Shown here piece by piece: positions 41,326 through 51,376 of a stretch of 64,000 nucleotides of DNA. How positions within the stretch are numbered: the stretch's first letter is position 1; the number at the start of each line of letters is the position of its first letter. Below the pieces are notes generated by a model. It did no database searches, was not told where the DNA came from, and saw only the letters and a list, made by a program, of their open reading frames with translations. The stretch comes from JAFNGF01 sp964567045 (lineage in GTDB: Bacteria > Planctomycetota > Phycisphaerae > Sedimentisphaerales > Anaerobacaceae): NCBI GenBank assembly GCA_964567045.1, contig CAZMLE010000015.1, positions 3,183-67,182 of the forward strand, given 5' to 3'. The translations under genes and the position numbers were made by a program.

Positions 41326-42795
41326 ATGAGTCGCGTCAGCAAAACCTGCTGCTTTTGGACTGTGCTTGCGATAGCATTGATGAGCGGGCAAGGGCTATTC
41401 GCAGAGCAAGGTCTGACATTTGTGCATCCGAAGGATACCGGAGCCGCTCTTGAGAATCCCGCAATGGGCTGGGGCTTTCACTACTACTCTAATGTGCCGA
41501 CCAACTATGGCTCGAAGCTGGAGCCATCGGACACGCTTGATGACTTTCCGGGCCTGACGCATATCTATCTGCGCATACCGTGGTCGTATGTTGAGCCGCA
41601 GCAGGGCAATTTCGATTGGTCGGCGCTGGATATTCCCGCTCAGCGATGGATTGAAAAAGGCAAACGGATTGCGATTCGTATCTCCTGCTGTGAGTCGTGG
41701 ATGCGATACGCTACGCCGCAGTGGGTTCAGAAAGCCGGCGCCAAAGGATACAACTTTAAGCCCGGCGCGGGCATTACCGACGATGGGCCTTACTGGGAGC
41801 CTGATTACGATGACCCGGTCTTTCTCGAAAAATTGGACAACTTTCTGGCGGAGTTAGCCGCCCGCTACGATGGTAATCCGGAGGTGGCGTTTATCGACAT
41901 AGGCTCGTTTGGCGTCTGGGGTGAGGGACACACTTACCATAGCACCAAGCTGCCGTATTCAGCCGACACCATCCGCAGACACATCGACCTGCACACCAAG
42001 CACTTCAAAAAAACGCTGCTGGCGGCAAATGATGACTTCGTCAGTCAGGATAGGGGCTCATCCAGCATAGAATACGCCTGCCGGCAAGGGCTGACCCTGC
42101 GCGACGATAGCATCCTTGTCCAGCCAAAGCCCAGTGCATATTTTCATGCCGATCTGGCGCAGATGTTTTGGCCGAAAGTGCCGGTTGTCTTGGAGTGCGA
42201 GCACTACGGACCATCGAAGCGAAGAGGCGCCTGGGAAGACGGCAGACTTTATCTGCAGGCGGTAGAAGACTACCACGCCAGTTATGCTTCGGTTCACTGG
42301 TGGCCGCAGGAGTTTCTTGACGAAAATCGCGAATTGATCGGGCGAATAAACCTTCGGCTGGGTTATCGCCTGCAGTTGGTGGAATCGTCTTGGCCAAGTG
42401 AGGTTATTATGGATTCTGCTGTGCGTTTTTCCGCGAGGTGGCGCAACGCCGGCGTTGCACCGTGTCTACCCGGCGGCTATCCTGCGGTGACTTTGAAAGA
42501 TAGCAAGGGCGGCATTGTCGGCGTCTTCGTTGATGAAAAATTCGGTGTCCGATCTTTGCCTGTTGGACCACCCGGCAAGGCTGAAATTGCTAATCAAGAA
42601 ATGAATTTTCCGGTGTCACGACTTTTACATTCGAACTACAGGCCGGGCGTCCGCCAGCCGGGCATCTACGATCTTTACGTATCTGTGGGGACGCGGACGG
42701 GGACGCCACGAATTGCGCTGCCGCTGCCGGATGGAGACGGCAAAGGCCGATATCGCCTGGGAACGTTGAAAGTCGTGCCGGACATAAAAAAGTGA
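41326..42795 (+). CDS. secreted DUF4832-type protein with TIM-barrel glycosidase fold
   Basis: The first 26 residues are a signal peptide. ENPAMGWGFHYYSN and YLRIPWSYVEPQQGNFDW open a beta-galactosidase-like (GH42-type) barrel. VAFIDIGSFGVWGEGHTYH and VVLECEHYGPSKRRGAW carry Glu residues placed as possible acid/base and nucleophile. Residues 345-480 form a beta-sandwich (the DUF4832 region). It probably acts on extracellular polysaccharide, but the activity has not been established for the family as far as I know. Confidence 0.8.
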   Translation: MSRVSKTCCFWTVLAIALMSGQGLFAEQGLTFVHPKDTGAALENPAMGWGFHYYSNVPTNYGSKLEPSDTLDDFPGLTHIYLRIPWSYVEPQQGNFDWSALDIPAQRWIEKGKRIAIRISCCESWMRYATPQWVQKAGAKGYNFKPGAGITDDGPYWEPDYDDPVFLEKLDNFLAELAARYDGNPEVAFIDIGSFGVWGEGHTYHSTKLPYSADTIRRHIDLHTKHFKKTLLAANDDFVSQDRGSSSIEYACRQGLTLRDDSILVQPKPSAYFHADLAQMFWPKVPVVLECEHYGPSKRRGAWEDGRLYLQAVEDYHASYASVHWWPQEFLDENRELIGRINLRLGYRLQLVESSWPSEVIMDSAVRFSARWRNAGVAPCLPGGYPAVTLKDSKGGIVGVFVDEKFGVRSLPVGPPGKAEIANQEMNFPVSRLLHSNYRPGVRQPGIYDLYVSVGTRTGTPRIALPLPDGDGKGRYRLGTLKVVPDIKK

Positions 42796-42853
42796 AAATG
42801 TCGATTTTGCCGGCTTGATAGCCTCAACGTACTTTTATGCTGGAAAGTAGGCC

Positions 42854-42883
42854 GTAGGGTATGCAGGCTTCATCCTGCATACC
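42854..42883 (+). repeat. REP hairpin with GTAG foot, upstream of cobO
   Basis: GTAGGGTATGCAGG-CTTCAT-CCTGCATACC. Same foot and outer stem as the RAYT-linked hairpins at 53-57 kb, with a longer stem. It is flanked by two copies of a sequence containing ACGTACTT-TATGCTGGAAAG. Confidence 0.85.
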
Positions 42884-42916
42884 GGACTTTTGGATTTGCG
42901 ATTTCGACGTACTTCT

Positions 42917-43459
42917 ATGCTGGAAAGAGGTCTGGTTCAGATTTATACCGGCGACGGCAAGGGCAAGACTACCGCTGCGTTCGGCCTGGCATTGCGTGCG
43001 GCTGGTCAGGGCCACAAGGTTCTGATTTATCAGTTCTTAAAACCTCCTTCTCTGGATATTGGCGAGCGTTTTGCCCTTAAGTTGGGTGCGCTGCGAATCC
43101 GCGTCGAAGCACTCGATGCGCCCTGGGATATGTCTAAAGCTCTCGCAGACGAGCACGCTGTCGCCAACGTGAAAACCGCGATTAGCGATGCACTTACACG
43201 ACTTGCTGAAACCGCGGAGAAAAGGTTCTATGACGTGCTAATACTCGATGAGATTGTGTATTGCCTTTCACAAGGTCTTGCTAAGCTGCAAGAAGTTAAG
43301 AACATCATTGACAAAAGAGACCCTGCTGTCGAAATCGTTCTAACCGGCACAGGTGCAACGGACGAACTGATTGCGATAGCGGACTTAGTGACGGAGATGA
43401 AAAACATAAAGCATCCATTTGATAAAGGCGTGCCAGCGCGACGGGGCATTGAATTTTAA
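42917..43459 (+). CDS. cobO: corrinoid adenosyltransferase (cob(I)yrinic acid a,c-diamide adenosyltransferase)
   Basis: Transfers the adenosyl group from ATP to cob(I)alamin or its precursor. I start at MLERGLVQIYTG rather than nine codons earlier. The P-loop is GDGKGKTTAA and the Walker B-like string is YDVLILDEIVYCLSQG. The C-terminal RHPFD-like sequence reads IKHPFDKGVPARRGIEF, which is family-typical. Length 180 is normal. No cobalamin riboswitch or other cobalamin gene is in the window, so it may serve salvage. No clear ribosome binding site precedes it. Confidence 0.9.
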   Translation: MLERGLVQIYTGDGKGKTTAAFGLALRAAGQGHKVLIYQFLKPPSLDIGERFALKLGALRIRVEALDAPWDMSKALADEHAVANVKTAISDALTRLAETAEKRFYDVLILDEIVYCLSQGLAKLQEVKNIIDKRDPAVEIVLTGTGATDELIAIADLVTEMKNIKHPFDKGVPARRGIEF

Positions 43460-43764
43460 CAGCCGCGGAATCTACGAACCCTGCGCGGGCTTAAGCGGGT
43501 AGCCATGGTTTTCGCCCAAAAGTGCTGATAGCGCCGGACAAAAATCCCAAAATTGAAAAAATTTTTTACCGCTTTAGCTGCAACAACTTAGGCAAATCAG
43601 AGCCAGGAAAAATACGGTAATTTTCGCATCAAATGCGCAGATCCAGCCAATTATAGAAGGCCCCCTTGTAAGCCTTCGCATAACGGATTTTTGCCTGTTC
43701 CTTTCGGACGGGGGCTTGCATCATCGAAGTTCATTTTCAGATTCCGAAACGGCTGGAAAAGCCC
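43460..43764. other. intergenic region at the left edge of the accessory island
   Basis: Holds a weak hairpin near 43552 (AAATTG-AAA-AATTTT) and, from about 43723, an in-frame 5' extension of the HNH-AP2 gene. Otherwise nothing is seen. Confidence 0.4.
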
Positions 43765-44325
43765 TTGCTCTTTCTGGTGCTATTGTATCGGCGGATTCGC
43801 TACGGCTATCCGTTCCGGCGGATACCGCTGACGCTGGGCAAATTCGCCATCGTTGATCCCGAAGATTACGACCGATTGCGCAAGTACAAATGGCACGTCA
43901 ATAAAAGCGTCCACACCTTTTACGCCGTTCACTCGCTGACAAACGGTAGGAATGCGCCGCGGAGAAATTTGCAGATGCACAACCTGGTGATTGACGTGCC
44001 GCCCGGCATGTATTGCGACCACATAAACCACAACGGCCTGGATAATCGAAAGGCCAATCTCCGTCCAGCCAGCGGGGCGCAAAGCGTCTGGCACAGACGT
44101 AAATTTACCCACCGTACGTATGGCGGATTCAAAAAGCCCAGCCGCTCCAGATATAAGGGCGTGGACTGGGCAGCGGATGTGAAGCGCTGGCGGGCGCGAA
44201 TCCGCGTCAACGGCAAAAGGCTTTCTCTCGGCTTATTCAAAGATGAAATCGAAGCCGCTAAGGCTTACGACCAAGCCGCCAAAAAATATCACGGCGAATT
44301 TGCCAGTTTGAACTTCCCTGATTAA
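43765..44325 (+). CDS. HNH-AP2 homing-endonuclease-like protein
   Basis: The protein joins an HNH-type fold (YCDHINHNGLDNRKANLRPA) to an AP2 DNA-binding domain (SRYKGVDWAADVKRWRARIR, GLFKDEIEAAKAYDQAAKKY). The first legal start is TTG at 43765. In-frame upstream codons (IIEVHFQIPKRLEKP) look like the true N-terminus of this family but lack an ATG, so the start may be mutated. Such proteins are frequent, mobile and often multicopy in Phycisphaerae. A second C-terminal tail is found at 45631. It marks the left end of the accessory island. Confidence 0.78.
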   Translation: MLFLVLLYRRIRYGYPFRRIPLTLGKFAIVDPEDYDRLRKYKWHVNKSVHTFYAVHSLTNGRNAPRRNLQMHNLVIDVPPGMYCDHINHNGLDNRKANLRPASGAQSVWHRRKFTHRTYGGFKKPSRSRYKGVDWAADVKRWRARIRVNGKRLSLGLFKDEIEAAKAYDQAAKKYHGEFASLNFPD

Positions 44326-44510
44326 ACCCGCCGTCATTCTGAGTATTTCTTGTCCCCTACATGACACTGGTGCATAATGTTGAAAATCGTTGCCAATTGT
44401 CTGCAAAATCGTATAATCCTCTGGTGAGCCTGTCGAACGCGTATGCGCCAAACAAATCTATAAAAATAAGGCAAAAGTATGGCGAATAATAGAAAATTGG
44501 AGGTTAAGAT

Positions 44511-44720
44511 ATGAAAGTAAAGACAAAGAGAAAGCCCCCTGAAATTGTTATACGGAATAGCAAACCAGTGGCGGTTATCCTCGATATTGACGAGTATCAG
44601 GAGATTCTTGAGCGCCTCGAAGATGCGGAGGACTTGAGGATGTTGCAGGCGATGAAAAAAAGGCCACTTCATTTCAGAAAGCTAAACGAATTCTTAAAGG
44701 AATATAATGCGAGTGTATGA
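44511..44720 (+). CDS. antitoxin, Phd/YefM-type
   Basis: The 69-residue protein has IRNSKPVAVILDIDEYQEIL, the typical beta-strand/helix of Phd/YefM antitoxins, followed by a helical toxin-binding tail (MLQAMKKRPLHFRKLNEFL). GGAGG precedes the ATG. It overlaps the toxin gene by 14 bases. It should repress its own operon and neutralise the RelE-like toxin. Confidence 0.85.
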   Translation: MKVKTKRKPPEIVIRNSKPVAVILDIDEYQEILERLEDAEDLRMLQAMKKRPLHFRKLNEFLKEYNASV

Positions 44721-44967
44721 GGTATATCTTGAACGAGCCACTGAGCGGGACCTGAGACGGCTTTCGGCAGATTATTTCCGGCGCATCATACGGCAAATCA
44801 AAGCTCTATCTGAAACGCCAAGGCCTGTCGGATGCCGGAAAATCAGCGGCTCAAAGAACGATTGGCGGATTCGGATTGGAGAGTATCGAGTGATATATGA
44901 GATTGACGATAGAGCCAAAGTAGTACGGGTGATGGGAGTCAGGCACAGACGGGAGGTATATCGGTAG
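44707..44967 (+). CDS. RelE/ParE-type toxin
   Basis: The 86-residue protein has the complete RelE fold: YEVYLERATERDLRRL, IRQIKALSETPRPVG, WRIRIGEYRVIYEID and VVRVMGVRHRREVYR. The basic and tyrosine residues near the end (RHRREVYR) are those expected for ribosome-dependent mRNA cleavage. It is translationally coupled to the upstream antitoxin and appears intact. Confidence 0.9.
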   Translation: MRVYEVYLERATERDLRRLSADYFRRIIRQIKALSETPRPVGCRKISGSKNDWRIRIGEYRVIYEIDDRAKVVRVMGVRHRREVYR

Positions 44968-44970
44968 AAA

Positions 44971-45219
44971 ATGGGTCCTATTGAGTTAGACCAGAAAATC
45001 AAGCAGTTCACCGACTATATCAACTACTGGGCTGTGGATTTTAACTTCAGGGATGATACCTTCCATAATATGTGACAGTCGTTCATAACGAAAAATCGCC
45101 CCAATCTCGAGACAAGGTGTTCTTATGACTATGAACAAGCTGGAAAGTATCAGGTCTTGGTCAAGGTTGTAGATATTTTCGGCAATGATACTAACAAGCT
45201 TATGGAGATAGAGCTATGA
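44971..45219 (+). pseudogene. C-terminal remnant of a site-specific DNA methyltransferase
   Basis: Four bases after the toxin stop, a frame reads FTDYINYWAVDFNFRDDTFHNM, then TGA at 45073-45075, and continues in the same frame as QSFITKNRPNLETR and YQVLVKVVDIFGNDT to a stop at 45217. Intact relatives have Trp where the TGA stands (FHNQWQSF). The text resembles the C-terminal end of large adenine-specific methyltransferases or associated helicases of restriction systems, by memory of the VKVVDIFGNDT motif. Catalytic parts are missing. Its stop overlaps the MNT start. Confidence 0.6.
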
Positions 45220-45545
45220 CAACCGATACAAGGATTAGAAAGATAATCAGTGAGATCGTGGACAGAATATTAAAGGGATATAAACCAAAGAAGGTTATCC
45301 TCTTTGGCTCTTATGCCTATGGAGAACCGACAGAGGACAGCGATATTGACCTTCTAATTATCAAGAACACCGATAAGAGACCTATTGACAGATGGGTTGA
45401 GGTAAAAAGGCTTTTGCGGGACAACAGCCGAACCCTTCCCGTCTCACCTCTCGTTTATACTGAGAAAGAGATTGAAGAGAGAATTGCCATAAAGGATTTC
45501 TTTATCGAAGAAATACTTGAAAAGGGGGATGTTCTTTATGGATAA
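45216..45545 (+). CDS. MNT-type minimal nucleotidyltransferase, orphan
   Basis: The 109-residue protein has the full active site: FGSYAYGEPTEDSDIDLLI, with G31-S32 and D43-x-D45. In the MntA/HepT systems such a protein AMPylates and silences a HEPN RNase encoded right after it. Here an ATG overlaps the MNT stop (MDKAFKKQAA), but that frame dissolves within about 12 codons into dispersed repeat and the AP2 tail, so the HEPN partner has been lost. It was probably the antitoxin half of a broken pair. Confidence 0.85.
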   Translation: MTTDTRIRKIISEIVDRILKGYKPKKVILFGSYAYGEPTEDSDIDLLIIKNTDKRPIDRWVEVKRLLRDNSRTLPVSPLVYTEKEIEERIAIKDFFIEEILEKGDVLYG

Positions 45546-45630
45546 AGCCTTCAAAAAGCAGGCAGCCGCTCACCCATTTTCCTTCGCCAGATACGAAATA
45601 CGACATACAATATACGACATACGAACAAAT

Positions 45631-45660
45631 TACGGCCAATTCGCTAGTTTGAACTTCCCC
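45631..45660 (+). repeat. second HNH-AP2 C-terminal tail (remnant)
   Basis: These 30 bases match 44290-44319, the end of the HNH-AP2 gene, at 25 of 30 positions. They encode YGQFASLNFP against HGEFASLNFP. The two tails bracket the toxin-antitoxin, methyltransferase-relic and MNT genes. Confidence 0.7.
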
Positions 45661-45848
45661 AAAAATAATAGCCCCACGTTTCAGATGGAGTTGTTTCTTC
45701 CGCTGAGCAGCGTTTCTATCTTTATCGCAGTTTAAACCGTTTCAAATGCGCCGCTTAAAGCAAAAGGAAATTCAAAAATGGATCATCGCTAGAAATAAAA
45801 AACAATCTCCTCTTGACTATATGTGAACACAACAATATAGTTGTGTGT

Positions 45849-46295
45849 ATGATACCTGATTTCGTAGATATTGGAGGACCTTGGAATGTTTTACCTCCCG
45901 GGGTACATGTTGCAACACTTGAAGAGATCGAAAAACGTTTTGCTATATCTGACCATAGAAAATATCTCTTCTATGGATTTATAAAAGGTGTATTAGCCCT
46001 GCGTAAAGCTGGATGCCGAAAAATCTTTCTTGACGGCAGTTTTGTTACGGAAAAGCCCATACCAGGTGATTTTGATGTTTGTTGGGATCCTATGGGAGTA
46101 GACATTACAAAATTAGATCCTGTTTTTCTTGACTTTTCTGACGGACGCAAAAAACAGAAAGAGTTCTTCCATGGAGAATTCTTTCCGGTCGGTTTTCTTG
46201 AAAAGGGCAAGAACTTCTTTTTTGATTTTTTCCAGATCGATAGATACACGGGAGACGCTAAAGGTATTATTTGTGTAAGTTTTTCCAAAATTTGA
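45849..46295 (+). CDS. DUF6932 nucleotidyltransferase-like protein
   Basis: I start at MIPDFVDIGGPW, the usual family beginning; no Shine-Dalgarno sequence is visible. The 148-residue protein has LPPGVHVATLEEIEKRF and LDGSFVTEKPIPGDFDVCWD, where G63-S64 and D74-x-D76 reproduce the GS...DxD site of the nucleotidyltransferase fold. DUF6932 proteins occur in accessory DNA, often beside HTH or toxin genes. Here the HTH-ImmA gene follows after 17 bases, which suggests a paired function, possibly a toxin or effector under control of that regulator. That pairing is inferred. Confidence 0.75.
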   Translation: MIPDFVDIGGPWNVLPPGVHVATLEEIEKRFAISDHRKYLFYGFIKGVLALRKAGCRKIFLDGSFVTEKPIPGDFDVCWDPMGVDITKLDPVFLDFSDGRKKQKEFFHGEFFPVGFLEKGKNFFFDFFQIDRYTGDAKGIICVSFSKI

Positions 46296-46312
46296 AGGAA
46301 GAGGATATTATT

Positions 46313-47605
46313 ATGATAACAAATGAAAGGCAGTATCGAATCACAAGCAATCAAATAGAAAAACTCAAGACAACAATTGACACTTTTGACATCAAAGCAG
46401 TTACTGGGCGAGCAAAGTCGAAAATTTTGGCGAAAGCAGAACTGGAGGCACTGCGTAGTGAATACGAAAACCTTTCTGTGCAACTTCATGAATATGAAAC
46501 ATTAAAATCTGGAACTATTGAGATACTAAAAGAACCGAGCTTGAAAGAGTTGCCACGTATTCTTATCAGAGCACGTATTGCAAGAGGGCTTTCACAACGT
46601 CAGCTTGCAGAGGCTATTGGTTTGAAGGAACAACAGATTCAAAGATATGAAGCCGAGGAATATGCTTCTGCGAATTTACATCGGCTTGTTGAAGTGGCAC
46701 ATGCACTTGGCCTAAACATAAGTGAAGTTGCGGAATTCAGAACGATATCGCCAGCACCTCTTGTTGATACAGACAAAGGTGATTTAGCATGGGATCAGTT
46801 CCCGATTAAGGAGATGTTTCGTCGCAATTGGTTTAAGGAATCCCCCGGCTCTTTGGATGCGGCTGTAGCCAATGCCGAAGAACTTGTCAGGGAATTCGTG
46901 AAAAGTTCTCTTGATAAGCCGATCCAAGCATTTGCGCGTCAGCGTGTGCGTTCGGGAGGCAAAGTCGATTGGTATGCCCTTCTTGCGTGGCAATGTCGAA
47001 TTATAAGCCTTGCAAAAAAGAAGGAAGTGGCATGCAAATACAAACAGAAAGCAATTACTAATGAATGGCTGAATGAACTTGCCCATATAAGTATCGAAAA
47101 AGATGGCCCCAAAAAAGCTATTGACTATTTGCAGGATTTAGGGATTCGTTTGGTTATTGAACAACATCTGCCGCAAACACATTTAGACGGGGCGGCTTTT
47201 TTATTACCTGATGGTTCACCAATAATTGGAATGACCTTACGTTTTGACAGAATTGATAACTATTGGTTTGTTCTTTTACACGAGCTTGTTCATATAATTA
47301 AACACTTACACAAGGAAGATATAGAAAGCATATTTGACGATCTCGATGTAGAAGCTGGAGATATTGAAAAGGAGGCAGATGGGCTGGCGGGCGAAATCCT
47401 TGTTCCTGAAGACAAATGGAATACGGCCTTGGCACGTTATCTAAGAAGTAAAGAATCCATCGAAGATTTTGCACAGAAATTGAATATTCATCCTGCGATA
47501 GTAGCAGGAAAAATACAAAGAGAAGCAAAAAATTATACGATTCTTACAGATATGGTCGGACAGGGCGAAGTAAGGAGACTTTTCCCAGATGTCTGCTTTT
47601 ATTAA
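46313..47605 (+). CDS. HTH-XRE regulator fused to an ImmA/IrrE metalloprotease
   Basis: The start is ATG at 46313 with GGAAGAGG upstream. Residues 1-75 are a helical, partly coiled-coil leader (LKTTIDTFDIKAVTGRAKSK). Residues 80-140 are a Cro/C1-type HTH (RIARGLSQRQLAEAIGLKEQ). Residues 270-400 hold the zinc protease with HELVH at 323-327 and a third ligand in EKEADGLAGEIL. ImmA/IrrE proteases cut repressors or antitoxins in response to DNA damage or phage. Combining protease and HTH in one chain suggests a self-contained switch for the neighbouring genes. Confidence 0.88.
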   Translation: MITNERQYRITSNQIEKLKTTIDTFDIKAVTGRAKSKILAKAELEALRSEYENLSVQLHEYETLKSGTIEILKEPSLKELPRILIRARIARGLSQRQLAEAIGLKEQQIQRYEAEEYASANLHRLVEVAHALGLNISEVAEFRTISPAPLVDTDKGDLAWDQFPIKEMFRRNWFKESPGSLDAAVANAEELVREFVKSSLDKPIQAFARQRVRSGGKVDWYALLAWQCRIISLAKKKEVACKYKQKAITNEWLNELAHISIEKDGPKKAIDYLQDLGIRLVIEQHLPQTHLDGAAFLLPDGSPIIGMTLRFDRIDNYWFVLLHELVHIIKHLHKEDIESIFDDLDVEAGDIEKEADGLAGEILVPEDKWNTALARYLRSKESIEDFAQKLNIHPAIVAGKIQREAKNYTILTDMVGQGEVRRLFPDVCFY

Positions 47606-47619
47606 CATAGGAGAATATG

Positions 47620-48720
47620 ATGAGCTTTAATCACACCCAATATATACCATGCCTTCGATGGAAACTTGGGGAATATCAGGCCGTGTCACAATTACCCGAC
47701 ACGATAAAACGCGTATTTACGCCGATAATAGAAGCCCCGGGGAAGGGATATGATTTTGCAACGAGGAAAGAAAAGAAAACAATAGATGAACTATTGGCTC
47801 CTTTTGCAAAACGAGTTCGTAATAACTGGGGAAAATTACCCTGTTTGGTGGACTTGCGCCTGATCAAAGATACCGAACGAATGGCAAACGGAGATGCTCC
47901 AGTTCACTTTGTATTTGATGAACTTCGAGCGTTGGATTGCCAAGCTATACCAGTAACAAGCCTCCTCAGAGATGCAGAATATCAGCAAGAAATTAAAGCG
48001 GTTATGGTCAAAGATAAAAATGGTATTTGTCTGAGAATAACAATAGAGCAGGCTGCGAAGAGCACATTTAAAGCAGAAGTAGACTCGTTATTGTTAACAT
48101 TAGAAATTCAACCTGCAGAATGTGATTTTATTTTAGATTTAGGTGCGCCAAATTTTGCTCCTCTTGACGGATTCGTAAAGATAATTAAAGATATTGTGAC
48201 TAAATTGCCTTATTTAAAGAATTGGAGAACATTTACTCTTTTGGGAACCTCTTTTCCGGAATCAATGGGTAGTGTCAAAAAAAGAGGAGAAATTGTTCCT
48301 CGCTATGAATGGCAATTATATAAGGCATTAGTTAATGCTCTAAGAAAAGCAAATTTACGGCTACCTGCTTTTGGTGACTATGCTATAAATCATCCTAAAG
48401 AACTCGAACTTGATTGGAGAATCGTAAAACCTTCTGCAACAATAAGGTATACTATTGATGACCGTTGGTATATTGTAAAAGGGGACAACATTAGAGATTA
48501 TGGTTATCAACAATATCATGAACTTAGCCAAAATGTTTTGACTTCTCGTTATTATTACGGACCGACCTTTTCATGGGGAGATGATTATATCGAGGCATGT
48601 GCAAATAAGAACGCTAAAACTGGCAACCCTACAAAGTGGATACAGGTTGGTACAAGTCATCATATTGTGAAGGTGACACGGGACATCGCCAGTTTCTACG
48701 CTTCTTCAAGCAGTCCCTAA
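47620..48720 (+). CDS. Beta family protein (sce7725-like)
   Basis: I use the second of two adjacent ATGs, because GGAG is then seven bases away. The 366-residue protein begins NHTQYIPCLRWKLGEYQAV and contains PIIEAP, FILDLG and YEWQLYKAL, the pattern of the Beta protein family (PF14350), which was named from a phage protein. Its molecular role is unknown. In other bacteria a sce7725-type member is typically next to sce7726, as it is here. Its last 92 bases overlap the convergent sce7726 gene. Confidence 0.8.
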   Translation: MSFNHTQYIPCLRWKLGEYQAVSQLPDTIKRVFTPIIEAPGKGYDFATRKEKKTIDELLAPFAKRVRNNWGKLPCLVDLRLIKDTERMANGDAPVHFVFDELRALDCQAIPVTSLLRDAEYQQEIKAVMVKDKNGICLRITIEQAAKSTFKAEVDSLLLTLEIQPAECDFILDLGAPNFAPLDGFVKIIKDIVTKLPYLKNWRTFTLLGTSFPESMGSVKKRGEIVPRYEWQLYKALVNALRKANLRLPAFGDYAINHPKELELDWRIVKPSATIRYTIDDRWYIVKGDNIRDYGYQQYHELSQNVLTSRYYYGPTFSWGDDYIEACANKNAKTGNPTKWIQVGTSHHIVKVTRDIASFYASSSSP

Positions 48721-49246
48721 CAATTTTTCGTAATTCATTGGTGGTGAGAAGGTCTGCCAGTTGTTCATACAAAACATCGCGAGGCTGGTGAAGAATTTTG
48801 GGCGGTAGTTTTTTCGAGGATAAAATTTCTGCTGCTTCATCACGCCATAATAATTGTGCTATAGATATTGGGTCGATGTTCTTATTCGTCTGAGCCTCGC
48901 GGACTATATTAAAATTGACAGCGCCTCTTGGGCCTCTTATAGATACTATTACTCCCCACCATTCAGGAATATAGTTCTGAATAGATTTGATATAACGGTC
49001 ACCTACAATTATGGAAACTTTATCAAAAACTGCATTATATGACTTAACTTGTTCCTCAAGCCTGCGGAGCGAATCATTGTTGCTCTTAATCTCATAGCCA
49101 ACGAACTGTCCATTGACTACGGCAATATCTGCTCGACATTTCCCATGATTTAGGCCAAGCTCATCAATCACAAGCGTATCTTTTTGAGCATGTTGCCGTC
49201 GCAGTCTTTTCTTATGGAAGTTTTGTCTAATCTCTATATCATTCAT
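48629..49246 (-). CDS. sce7726 family PD-(D/E)xK nuclease-like protein
   Basis: I start at MNDIEIRQNFHKK. The 205-residue protein carries a restriction-nuclease-like core: D40 in KCRADIAVVNG, E52-x-K54 in VGYEIKSNNDS and the QxxxY helix (Q66, Y70 in EEQVKSYNAVFDK) as in lambda-exonuclease and Cas4-like enzymes. The C-terminal region is helical and ends in KKRRNWRCP. All catalytic positions are present, so nuclease activity is plausible. Convergent, tail-overlapping pairing with a Beta family gene marks the pair as a probable defence module, although I know of no experimental proof. Confidence 0.82.
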   Translation of the reverse strand: MNDIEIRQNFHKKRLRRQHAQKDTLVIDELGLNHGKCRADIAVVNGQFVGYEIKSNNDSLRRLEEQVKSYNAVFDKVSIIVGDRYIKSIQNYIPEWWGVIVSIRGPRGAVNFNIVREAQTNKNIDPISIAQLLWRDEAAEILSSKKLPPKILHQPRDVLYEQLADLLTTNELRKIVRDCLKKRRNWRCPVSPSQYDDLYQPVSTL

Positions 49247-49500
49247 GACATACCACTTCATTAATAACGACCGAGATTTTTTGAACAATCATATACAAGT
49301 TCAAAATTCAAAATCAATAACTTTTCTAATTTTACGCTTTTGCTCTTTGGTTAATTTGCAGAACCGAACTAACGGTACTACTCGGCAAACTTTATCCTGC
49401 GGCGTTAATTATTTTACGCGATATTAAAGAGACTAATCACGAGTCAGAAGCAATCCCTACGTTCGCGGAGATAGACTTGCCTTTGGGGGAGGGAGAGGAT

Positions 49501-51285
<1,785 letters not shown>

Positions 51286-51376
51286 CTCTTCAGTCAGTCT
51301 CTTGAGCAGACCTACTTGTAGCTCCTTGGAACTATCAGCTTTACGCTATTTTACGGGTATTATCGGCAATTGTTCG

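Noticed and set aside
42484..42916. Cobalamin riboswitch ahead of cobO
   Set aside because: No B12-box-like sequence is visible. The region holds only a REP hairpin and a short duplication.
45538..45735. HEPN partner gene after the MNT nucleotidyltransferase
   Set aside because: After MDKAFKKQAA the frame enters dispersed repeat DNA and the AP2 tail; no HEPN helix or RxxxxH motif is present.
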